Source of the DNA: Marthasterias glacialis
Taxonomy: Eukaryota; Echinodermata; Asteroidea; Forcipulatida; Asteriidae
Reading direction: 5' to 3'
DNA length: 64,000 nucleotides
Assembly: GCA_911728455.2 (NCBI GenBank)
Contig: OU452226.1
Location: 25,940,974 to 26,004,973 of the forward strand
The number at the start of each line of letters is the position of its first letter. Position 1 is the first letter of the stretch. The position numbers and the translations under genes were made by a program. Positions 35,722 through 46,900 of the stretch are shown piece after piece. A model generated the notes under the pieces. That model made no database searches. It was not told the DNA's origin and saw only the letters and a list, made by a program, of their open reading frames with translations.

Positions 35722-36070
35722 CAGTGACGTAACTGTGGGGGGGGGGGCACATGCCCCCCCAACTGATGTCTGTGCCCCCCCCCCCCGTGCCCCCATTTGA
35801 AATCTGGACTTTTGAGATTAAAAACTTCCAGAATAAAATGTTACATTTTATAAGCATTTACGCAGTAATTTCAATGTTTTTAGAACTATTATGATTTATT
35901 TACACACATAATGTATTTTGTTTCACATCAACACCTCAGAAAACACTGAAAAGGGGCTTGTTCAGGAAAAAATACAAACGGGAACTAGTTTTGATTGGCC
36001 AAAGTGCCCCCTAGGAAAAATGGTGCACCCCCTTGTGTCCCCCTAAAATTTTACCCCAGTTACGGCGCTG
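35722..36070. mobile_element. hAT-like non-autonomous element with 8-bp target duplication
   Basis: Inverted ends cagtgacgtaactg and (reverse) cagcgccgtaactg are flanked by ttactagt (35714-35721) and ttacttgt (36071-36078), an 8-bp duplication with one change. G- and C-runs lie just inside the left end. Eight-bp duplications and CAGNG ends are typical of hAT transposons. No transposase is present. Confidence 0.88.
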
Positions 36071-36316
36071 TTACTTGTTGTAGTTACTTCTTATTCTCCA
36101 CACCATACAAAGCTTCAAACATCACTTACAATGATCATAGTCATGGTCCTTTTGAATGGAAGAGCAACAAGAAGTGTATCCGTGTACACGGGGAACCACT
36201 GACATAGATACTAGTCCTCTCATCACTTTTATTATTTCGTCTGTTTTAAAATTCAAGTGGTTTAATCATTTCTTTCGCCATTAGCCCCGGACTTCCAGAC
36301 ACCCCTCTCCGTCTAA

Positions 36317-37959
36317 TTTAAAGGGACACACCGGCTTACTGTTTAGCTAATTTAGTGATGTGGAATGACAGACAATAATTTTTAAATGGTTGTTCTTAAA
36401 AAAAAATCATCAAAATATCACGTAATTAACGAAAAATGTGAAAAAAACAAAACACGGTCAAAGGTCAGCTTATACGCTTTTCCAGCCGTTGCAACTGTCA
36501 AGTTTACGTGACAATGTTGCGCAATGTTGTAAGTAGACTTGTGCTCTGTTTATGTATGAATTATTACAATGACGAGGCATGAGGATCCAGACTTCATATC
36601 CATCCAGCACAAATTCACGTGTAAATAAAAAACAGACATAAACGGACAGTGTATTCTGTGTACGACGAACTGGACGAACTTACTTGCAATGGAGAACGTT
36701 TCTTCATTATATCGCAAGTAGGCCCTATGTTGTAAAAAATTACTTGGACGAATGCCAGTTGTTTCCAGGACTGATCTGTGTTGTCAGGTCGTGTCCAAAT
36801 GTGGAAAGGGAGAGAATACGCTTGGCATAATGTGGACATCACAGACATGATGGACCATAAATATTGTCAAAATGTGAGTCTTCATGAATTAAAATCTACG
36901 CAGGCATATTCACAATACAGTTCTATGACACAAACCTGTCCGTCAAAATTATGGCAAAGACCACATCCTTCATGCTCATCGTGACCAGCCTGCTGCAGTC
37001 TAAAAAATAATGGTAGTGTCCCTAATCTTGGACCATCTTTTCACATTGGCTTGGCCAATAACAGTCATGTGCCAAGCGAGCCTCCTGCTTTCGCTGCAAA
37101 CGGATTGCCAATCCTGGCAGCTTTAGCGAAGGCATTCTCCCGTTTTTCGGGCAATGACTTCACTGGCCGGCCGCGGCCACCGCCACCGGTTTTTGTTGTG
37201 GCGATTGGGGGAGTGGACATTATGCAGCTATCATAGAAGTAGATAGATCAGCTGTATGGGATAAACATTCCCCATCGTCGTCGCTCGTGTGCGTAGCGCA
37301 GGCAACACGTTACAATAGTTAGGGGATAATAGCTAGGGATACAGACTAAAACCCACGTAAAAAAACGTAGTTGTTGGTCTGGCTCCCTACCCCTCCGACA
37401 AGCTCCCACGCTTACGGCTAGACCGACCGGCAAGCTGGGGAGTTCATGCCCGGGGTTTTTCTCTCTGGCCCCACGAGACACGGCACCGGCTGTACGGGAT
37501 ATGCCCCAAGGTTTACGTTCCGCTAGCTCCCACGCTGGTGCGCTTCGGTTGCACGGACTCTCTGAATGCGAATATTACGTTCGATTTTTCATCATTATTT
37601 ACAAATTGTATCAATAATCTGAATACATAGGTCTTTTTTGTCAAATACTCATGAATAATTGTAAAAAAAAAGATTTAGGTCTTTTTTGTCTCATGAATAA
37701 TTGTAAAAAAAAGATTTAAATTTGGTTCAGTATTTACTTTTATACGGCTGGAAATAAAACTAACTCCGAAGATAACGTGATTTATCCGAACCACTTTTTT
37801 GGTTCGGATAAATCGTTTTTTGAAAAATGCTCAAAAATGGCAAAATCTGATGGTTTCTTTTAGGAACCATTCTTCTCCATTCCTGAAAGACCTTTGAAGT
37901 CATATGTTAGCCTATTTTGTAGCCCAAATAGCCCAACGAAGCCGGTGTGCACCTTTAAA
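36317..37959. mobile_element. 1.6-kb element with TTTAAAGG inverted ends
   Basis: Left end tttaaagggacacaccggct and right end (reverse) tttaaaggtgcacaccggct pair over about 21 bp. TTAA at both borders would fit a TTAA-inserting (piggyBac-type) element, which is inferred. The interior has a GC-rich core (37030-37560), a two-copy 45-bp duplication (37630-37720) and a perfect 14-bp hairpin (37779-37792 with 37801-37814). No transposase was recognised. Confidence 0.65.
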
Positions 37960-38539
37960 CCCCATAGACGCACTCACAAAACCGCCCGTAAATTCTGCAA
38001 AGCTATGACAGGATTAAAGGAGCAATGCGGCCTCGTTTGGCGATTTATTGGGCGGTAAAATAAACATTATTGACTGCAGCATAACTAGAAAGATCGTCCA
38101 AAAGTAGAATATAAACATCCACTACTTTATGAGGCTGCAATGTCACCTTTAACTATCAGTGTTCAAAAGGCTGGTAGGCTTATATCCCTTGCATACAATT
38201 AGTCCTTGAACGTCTTCATGTCACAAGTGCGAAAGTAATATATCTTGAGGGGACAACAGTTACTTCTCGATAGGTGCTACCGTAAATGGTGTGTCGATTG
38301 TTATTTTGAATTATCCTTCAGTTTTAACGAGCAATGAACAAAAAAGTTGATTTGCAGCTTTCCTGAATCAGCTGCCCATACTGATGAATGATCAGCGATT
38401 ATCTCGTCATCAGCATATTTATTTCTGGAGATTGAAATAAAATGAAATTCTTGTTTATATATTAATTAGCGCAGGGAATACAAGATAAGTCATCAATTCA
38501 ATAGCTTGTTCTTGATAAGAGATGTAACGCCTCTACATT

Positions 38540-39299
38540 AATAGACCGATTGCGCAACAATGCGGTCACGTGACCTCCTACTGGGTATAACACCATACAG
38601 CTGATGGCAAAATACGTATAAAGAGATAGGCCGTGACACAGAGTGAGTACGACAGTCGATTTTACTGCCCCTTTATTTAAAGTAGTATGTTGAGGCATTA
38701 ATTTAAAATCACATCTCTGTTTCATAATTTAACAGAATTCTACTAAAAAGAGGTTTTTTTAGCCATGCACTACCGGCGTCGGACGACTATTATGTAGCCA
38801 CCCACCTATTATTTTGTTTGTAATGTAGGCCTAAATTACTGTAAAAATGGTAAAGAACGTTGGAAAAGGGAGCATTTCATACCTAGCCTTGCGACATTTC
38901 AAATAGGCAAAGGAATCACACAGTTGTGGAAAGCAATTTTTTTGGATGATTCAACTTCAAAACGTTGAAAATCTTGTGTTGAAAAGTGTGTGGTCGCGGT
39001 CGTCTGGCCTAACGTTCCGTTGTGCACTAGTACACATCGTGCACATTTATACGGTACTTTTACAGTTTTCAAGACTTGCTGGAACTGTCCTTACTGGCTT
39101 TATTCAGCCACTTGAAGGTCCCTGGTACAATTCCTGGAATATTTTTCACAGATTTCGAGAAAGAAAAGCCTCGATCGAATAAACAAATGCAACAATCATC
39201 ATGCATACCGTACCGCACTTTCCTATGGAGGACGTCGTGTTTGTTTACATTTAATACCCACAAGAGGTCACGTGACGCGGGTCGCGCAATCGGTCTATT
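38540..39299. mobile_element. 760-bp element with about 50-bp inverted ends
   Basis: aatagaccgattgcgc at the left and its reverse complement at the right start arms that continue through TCACGTGACCTC to about 38588 and 39252. No transposase or clear target duplication. Shares AATAGACCGAT with 29660-29807. Confidence 0.82.
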
Positions 39300-41014
39300 G
39301 ATTGTTTGTTTTTTGTTTTTTTTATTTCATGAATGAGCCGGTGAGTGATCCCCTGTTGACCCTTGTACCAACGTCACACGCAGCAAGTCTCTGCCACACG
39401 CCATTTTGGGAATCAATCAAGTTCACATAAATTATGGTAATAGGGCCTAAACGCCGCGTCGCCTAAAATATGCACTAGACTGAACACACGAGGAAACTGC
39501 CTCCATGTGACGCAACCAAGATTATTGCGACGATGACGTCAACTGAATTGGGTCAATGTCGCATTGCAGTTTTAGTCTATTTCTGTCTTGGGTTATTTTC
39601 ATAAAAACACAGGCGCAACAAAATAAAAGAATAACAACTTCGAAGTAACAAATAGTAAAGTTTACGGACTGGGAACAGTGGCCATCTGTTTTATTTTATT
39701 TTATGCATCCACGTCACAGTCTTTCGGCTAAATTAAACTGGGATGTATTCGGGCAACTCTGGTCCGTCATTTGGTTCTATCCGTTCGTGTAAATGTAAAA
39801 TGGCAGATTCCGGTCAGTTATTCACAACGTCTGCCATCTCCCAGAAAATTTCATGTCATATCAATATCATTTAAAGTATACAAATCCAACCATATTATTC
39901 AACGTTTAATGAAGCTGTATTTGAGGATTTCATTATGAGCAGCTGTGTACTCAGTGAGCATTATGTAAATGCAATCTGAAAAACAGCACATGAGCAAATA
40001 TTTTAAAAATGCAATTTTTTTAAATAAACCTTGATACATGTACGTTTTACCGATTTTATGTTGATTTGCCTGGAAAACATTATTTCCTTGAGATGGGCCT
40101 CGGGTAATGGGATTGCCCGATAACAACGAAGGACGTCCGGCCTGAATTGACATACGTCAGTCTAGAGTCTTTATTTGGAAACTACTGAGGTCGCACTGAT
40201 TGTGTTTTGTCCAATGTTGAAATATTTACCTCACTATATACTTACCAAAGAGCATATTCAAATTTTGATGCCAAGAGTGCATAATACATATAATGTAGGA
40301 GTAAATGTTGCAGGTGGCATCGACTGCAAAAACTGTTGGCAAGTTTTTGACTACACCTTTTAAAGAACAAAAGTGACATTGTGAATAAGGTTACATTATA
40401 ATGTACTTAAAAATCCAAATGGTTTGGAATCTCGAAAAGAGATTTGCCCTTTAAAAAACACCTGTCATCCATCCAAGCTTCTTGCCTGACCCAGCCTTAT
40501 TATACACCACCTGACAAACCACCTGGACCGAGATGTAAAATCGTTTGATGGTCCCGAAAGAAAAACACATTCTTTGAATGGATCTTTCCCTTCTACTAAT
40601 CTTCGTCCGTATTTCATTTTGATCCTGTTGTGGACTGATGGTGATTGAGAGATTTTCATTCCGTTTTTTGTTTAAGCAATTTTGAAATTTTCTTGTGGTC
40701 ATGGCTAGGGCTCTGGATTTGAACCCGGCTTAAGCCCATTCTATCAATTAAAATTATTTGATGTAACGTGAGCTGAATGTTTATGGAAGATGTCTACGTT
40801 AATAAAATACCTTCGTTGTTGATGTTGTGGTCAACACACTTTTAAAAAAACAGATGGATGTTTACAGTGAGATAAGTTTATAATTTCATTGTCATAGTGA
40901 ATTGAACATCAGTTTTGTTTGTTATCCACAAGCTGTAAAGGGTTCCGAGTGCATGTGCGAAACTGATCTGTAATTCCTCCAGATATTCTCGATGTAGTCC
41001 ATCGTTGCTTGATT
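39300..41014. other. Spacer without recognised features
   Basis: AT-rich; several chance ORFs, no protein or repeat I recognise. Confidence 0.5.
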
Positions 41015-41331
41015 TACACTGTTTAAACCCACTCGACAAAGAACAGCATTTAAAGTCCGTTTAATAAAGCCATTCATGGTTTAGCACCAATGTATACATC
41101 CAGGAGCTTATAACCAAGTCCCTTGTTCAAACATCTCACCGTCTCAGGAGTTGACAAGACCACACATTACTGTTGGCTTACCCTTCAAGAACATCAAAGG
41201 CTACCCTCGGTGTTCGGGCATTTGTGAACGAACCTCCTACACTATGGGATAATCTCCCTCCTTGTATCAGATAATCATCTTCACTTAATGTGTTTAAGTC
41301 CAAGTTAAAAACCAATTTGTTTCTTGGTTAA
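41015..41331 (+). pseudogene. Decayed non-LTR retrotransposon, C-terminal reverse-transcriptase end
   Basis: Translation shows AIHGLAPMY, then after a frameshift YIQELITKS, LGVRAFVNEPPTLWDNLPP and SLNVFKSKLKTNLFLG, the familiar C-terminal signature of L2/CR1/Jockey-type LINE polymerases. One frameshift near 41094 and two in-frame stops break it. The 5' bulk is missing, as in typical truncated insertions. Confidence 0.88.
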
Positions 41332-41443
41332 TTTTTTCTAGTAAGAGTAATTTGTATGTTTTTCTTTGCATTTCTTTTGTCATTTATTGTAATGCACAAA
41401 AGAGTATATTCATATAGCTAATATAAATGTCCATTATTATTAT

Positions 41444-41508
<65 letters not shown>

Positions 41509-41520
41509 TTGTTATTAAAT
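41332..41520 (+). mobile_element. LINE 3' tail with TAG microsatellite
   Basis: AT-rich 3' sequence after the decayed polymerase ends in about 15 TAG repeats (41444-41505), a plausible LINE terminal repeat. Confidence 0.65.
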
Positions 41521-42359
41521 GTCCATTCTTAGCCCCTATTTTATCTGTGTGTCAGTGTTTAACTCCATGACTATAATTGACTTCATTCAATATTGAAGAG
41601 GCCATTGTGTTTATTGGCCTGACCGCGGACCACAAATTTGAACAATAACAATATTAATCACAGACGAATGAACATTCAGAAGGCGAAAACAAACGATCAA
41701 TTATAACTGCAAACACTTGCTAGTAAAATGTCTTTTGGGAAAAATCATTGTCGGCTATGAGAAGAGCCGTTTGGTTTTGTACTCAACGTTCAGATGAATC
41801 TTGCGTTCTAGCACTTCTTCCAAAAAGAGTTTTTATCTGCAAAAATCAAAAGAAATATCTCATCCCACCTCGCAAAGCCTCGACAAACGTACCGACTATT
41901 AAACCTTGTAAAAGAATAAAAGGGGTCTGAGAAAGAATGACGTCATTGACAACTTAAAAAAAGACACTGCTTGAGGTTCAAACATTCCCATGAGGAAATG
42001 TTTTATTCTTATCTTTTACAATTTAAAGCTGGAAATGTGACTTGATTTTATAGTCAGTTCCGCCAGAAACGTTATCACGTCTCCCTTCCTTCTGTGACTA
42101 CTTCAGTTATTATTTATTAATTACTATTTTTAATTTAATATTGTTTATTATTATTATTATTATTTGTAAATCTTTGGACACAATAACAAAAACCCTTTCA
42201 AACTGGAAAAAAATATTATTAGATATTTTAGTAAAGGATTAGCACGCATGACAGATCAAACGAATTCCGCAAAAGTAAAGCAAATATGTTTATTAATATA
42301 TTTATTATAAAGATAACCATTATAACAACAACAGTTTCTAGCAATCATTTTAAAATAAC

Positions 42360-43476
42360 ACAATGAAAAATAGAACACCAGACATCCTCTGCGCCACATA
42401 GCGCCAACAGAGGGCGCGATTCGTATCACTGGCAACTTACAGTCTGTTCTCTCTCGTGGGAGAGCCTAATAGAAGCAGGTCTCAAATATTTCAAGACGAT
42501 TATTAAAACCTATTCTATTATTAAGATGAGCATGGCGCCCTACACTTCCGAGCTGCGGCCAACAGAAGGCGAAGGTACACGGTGAGCTAGTAAGCCATAG
42601 GTATGGTGCATTACAGTGTGGATGTCCTGTCGTGTAATGGCAACACTGCCAGCTGATCAGAGTGGTAGGGTGTGTGTAAACAGTTGCCCGCAAAATGTAC
42701 ACAATGTCGTGAATAATTATAATAGCGTGGGGCCGGATCGACTATTATCACAGAGCAGACTGAAAGAAGCCGGTATAGGATTTCACCGGTAAACATTTTT
42801 GGGGTTTAATGCTTGGTCTCCCGCAGATACGAAAGATGAATGGAGAACGTAGGAGGAGGTGATGTACTAACCAGCATCTCGTGCGGCGTAATGCATCGTT
42901 GAAATGCACAACATGCACGGAGCATCTTGGAAATTGATGCGGTATGTACGTACAGCCACTGTGCGTGTGCATGTGATTGATGATTCTAATAGATGTGATG
43001 TGACAGAGCCTCTGTAAAGAAAGCCTGCAATCTGCGAAGCGGTGTTGAGTTTGCCTGGTGCGTGATATCAACCCCCCAAACCACATCACTGATGCATCAG
43101 CCTTCATTTGAAGGCTAGTCTTCGACCCAGTCGTACCTATCAGCCTCACACTGCTATGGCTTTCGAAGGATATAGAGGTGCGAAAATACTGGTAGTGTTT
43201 TCTCTCTATAGTGTTTATGTTTAGTTTGTTACATAGGTCACTACTAAAACAGGATGGTTGGCAGGTAGTATAGCGGATGTGTTGTAACAGTAGAGCCGCG
43301 TATCTTGATACGGACCTTGCTCTGTGATAGAGTATAATGGCATTAGTTTACAAGTTCAGATTCAGTATGCTGTGGGCATAGATACCTTTTTTCATATATT
43401 ATTTGTTTAATGAAATGCAGATTTTGCTATGGTAGGTACTTGACCGTGCCTTGTTTTTTTTATCATGTTCTTCCAG
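42360..43476 (+). promoter_or_regulatory. Possible promoter and 5'UTR region of the WSCD-like gene
   Basis: This stretch has more GC and more CpG than its surroundings and lies just 5' of the acceptor at 43476. Candidate donors include GTGCGA near 43180. Its base composition gives long chance ORFs on both strands with no recognisable protein. The placement is inferred from position only. Confidence 0.3.
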
Positions 43477-43962
43477 ATGAGCTGTGACCAGAGAAAGTAT
43501 ATCTGATATCGTTGTGAAGACGGACAATGCGGAGTAAACGAAGACACAAGGCAGGGGGCTGGCTTGCTTGCCTCCTCCCATGCCATCTAAGACATAGGGA
43601 CAGTACACTCTTTAAGCTCACAGTTCTCGTCTGCTTGGTTTTCCCCGGGTACATACTGCTCTTCAACCACTTCTCTAACTTGGGTCTCCTGGGCGAGATG
43701 CGGCAAGGGGACGAGCACGTTCAGGACACCCCGGGGCGGACTTTGCACGTGGAGCCGTTGAAAGCCACTCAGCGCACATCGCTGCATCAGTCCCGACTTA
43801 TGAAGGAGCCATTGCCAGGGGGAGTATCTCAAGGAAAGGAGTTACGAGGAGACGGTGGAAGCCAGGATACTTCTGTTCTTCGACTAGAGAGAGATTTGCA
43901 TCAGGGTCGGGGGTTACTCAACTCCAGTCGTTATAAGGTGCAACTGATATCAGGAATACGAG
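43477..43962 (+). CDS. WSCD-like exon with start codon, transmembrane segment and stem
   Basis: Preceded by a pyrimidine tract and acceptor TTCTTCCAG at 43476, so at least one non-coding exon lies upstream. A nine-codon upstream ORF (ATG at 43477, TGA at 43504-43506) precedes the main ATG at 43527. Coding runs to 43962, where CGAG meets donor GTGAGA, phase 1. It encodes 145 residues plus one base. The reading continues open through the intron to 44072, but that part is not needed for the protein. Confidence 0.8.
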
Positions 43963-46900
43963 GTGAGAATGTGATTAGAACAGAGCTCGACCCGAATTTA
44001 TCCTTTTCTGTTTTGCTCAACTTTTGGGGTATTAATGTTTGTTTCTCTAATTCGTATTCAGTTAAAATATAAGGCTTATCCAGACGTGATCATAACGAAA
44101 CTGTAAAGGCGCGGAATGTGTAGCCACTCTATTGTGATTTCCCTTTTTCCATTAAATGAACCAATTGATAATAGCAGTCAATCGACAATAGCCTCTATGT
44201 AAACAAGGAACTTCTTTTTAGCTTTAGTCTAGCAAATTGTATTTCCCAGCCTTTACCGGAAAAAGTTTGTTACATGAATTTTGTCCATGATCACGGATGG
44301 GTAAATGACCTCACTGATATATCATCCTTTAGACAAAGTCGTATACAGGCATCTCGGTTATCAGCCAAACGGCCATAGTTTTACACTGTTGCACTGGTTT
44401 GTCCTGTTCGGCAATCCCAAACCCTCGCAATAAAACTTAACGCATCATTCTTTAAAAATATTCAGTTACGTCAATTTAAAAATTGGTGGGTTGTGCTCCC
44501 ACACTGAACATGGAGGTCCATAAACTGAAAGAAGTCGTGTGTGGGGCAGAAACGTGGTGTAAATACAGTTAATTCAATTCTCGTGAGACATGTTTTGCAC
44601 ATTTGTAGAAAACAATATTTCGGACTGGAAGACTAGTTAGTAGAAGAACTGATTAAATCTTCTCAGATACGAAAGTTTACAGTATAGTGGTTGTGATGGT
44701 AACACTATACTGTTATTATATTACTGTCATTTACTCTGTTTGAATCAAGATAAGCCTACAATAGTTTGTTATGATGGTTACGCTACTGCTACTCTTGCTT
44801 ATCTCAGTGTCTGGATCAGATAAAGGTACGGTAGTGGTTCTGTTGGAAACACTAATGTTACTGATGTTTACTCTTTTTGAATCATGACAAGGGACAGCAG
44901 CGGAAATGTTATTTGTAACACGCAGTAAACGTTGGTTGGTTAACGTATAGCTGGTGCTACCGATATGCTGAGCGTTATTTGATCTTGACAACCGACGTTT
45001 TTAAAAATTTCTTAAAATGTTGGAAATAATTTTATTTGAATCAAGATAAAGCACTATATAGTAATGTTAAACCTGTTAGTAAGACGTGCGGTACTGCCAT
45101 TTAGAACATTGAGCAATAAAGCAATTACAATGGTGTGACCTCACAAACCGCATCTGGAATGTTGTTTGTATGTGCGAATTTGAACACAACTGTCCTGTGG
45201 AAGAGACAACAAATAATGAGAAACAGAAATTACTTGTAGTACAGACCGTTGCCATCATCATTTTTACGGTCTTGAAAAGTTCAGAGGAATTGACATTTTA
45301 AATGTCATGATGTTCTATAAATATTTAGCGTAATTGATTTCGATGGCGCCGTGCTGACTCAAAGAAGCATTTTCAATTCCTCATGTTCACACCGCCATTC
45401 TTTTCACAATGAATAATGGCAATTATGTTTTTAAAAGTAGACAGCACTTCCATCAAACCACAAGTTGATAACTCGAAGACTTTCTTTTCAAATCAAGAAA
45501 GGCCTCGAGTGGAAGAGGGAGTTGCATGGAGACGAGATGTCTGTGTGGGGGTAGGTTGTGGGATGGGCTGTATTCAATGGTCAGTGCTTTATAGGACAAT
45601 CTTCCTCATGGCCACGAGTTTCTTTTCCTGTCTGCAATACTCCAAACAAGTGCCAAATGTTAGTAGTTATCTTTACATTGATCAGTTTGTTATTGCACAC
45701 TTCACCTGGAAACATAACCAGGTGAAGTACTGTGCATTTGTGTGGGAAATATTGGAATTCAGATAAACACACATTATAAGCTTCAGTTGAATAATAAACT
45801 GCCCCTCACTGGTATCAATTTGACATCCAAATATTTCATCCACAACAATGATATTAATTTATCACAATAGTTTCTTCATCAATGTCCAGGCGCTTGTGGC
45901 TTTCAAATTCAAACCCTAACGTGTCATTTGTGAATAGGATAAAAGAACCTCGTCAGGAATTGAAAGACCCCCCCCCACAAAGTTCCTCAGCGCTCCCGAT
46001 GAAAAAACAGTCTGTAAAGATTCTTTTCCAATTTTGCATCACAATTTTCCCGCAATGTTTTCAACGTATACATCACTGACACTTCCTCTTTTTGTAAACG
46101 TGTTTTTTTACGAACGGAGTCTAGAATTAATACTGATGGCATTCATATAGCGCTGTAAAGGTCACATCGCTGTACAACAAACTAACTACATAAAGTAAAC
46201 TGAAACAGCACAGCAAATAAAAGAGTGACGATTACAGTAAGTAGGTTTTTTGCCAAATACTTGAATTTGTTGAATGATATATGGCAAATGATATACGGTC
46301 GAGAACTCAGAAGATCAGGAACCACGGCATAGTATCTTTGTTAGAAGGCTTGAATCTACTTTTTGGCTTTGTTAAAATACTGGAATCAGAACTGGAGCGA
46401 AATTACTTAAATTTGATTCATAAAGAATAGTCATTCTCTGAGATGTGAAGGTCAGAAATCCATGACGCGTTAAAAATAAAAGTCAAAGTTTTAAGAACCA
46501 AACGTCTGTGAACATTGCGTGGATTTCACAAAAGTCTTATCTCGACGAGTAACTAGTCCTAATTTCTAGGACTTGTCATAAGTTAGGACCCTAAGTTAGG
46601 ACTAGTTTGGTGAAATCCACCCCAGGAAGCCAGTGAAGTTGTTTAAGGAGGGGTGAAACATGATCAGACTTGTTGGCAATAAATATCAATTTTGCATCTC
46701 TGGGCATGTTTGGGAGTCGTTCTTTGGTAGATAACCCCGTGAGAAGTGAGTTTTGATAATTAAGATGAGATGTGACGAGTAGGTGGATTGCGTGATGACA
46801 TGTTGTTTCATCAGTAGCAAATTATGCAATAAGTTTCGTGGATGAAAATTAAGTTTTGCTTTATAGACAGCAATGAATGTTTCATTTCATTTTCATTCAT

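Noticed and set aside
42748..43149. 133-residue minus-strand ORF
   Set aside because: Lies in a GC-rich region upstream of the WSCD-like gene; no recognisable motif, and overlapping frames are open too.
43963..44072. Extension of the WSCD-like ORF past 43962
   Set aside because: A good donor at 43963 in the right phase joins the WSC exon; the extension has no family similarity.
44624..44646. miR-7-like start tggaagactagt
   Set aside because: Only the first 12 bases match and no partner arm follows to make a hairpin.
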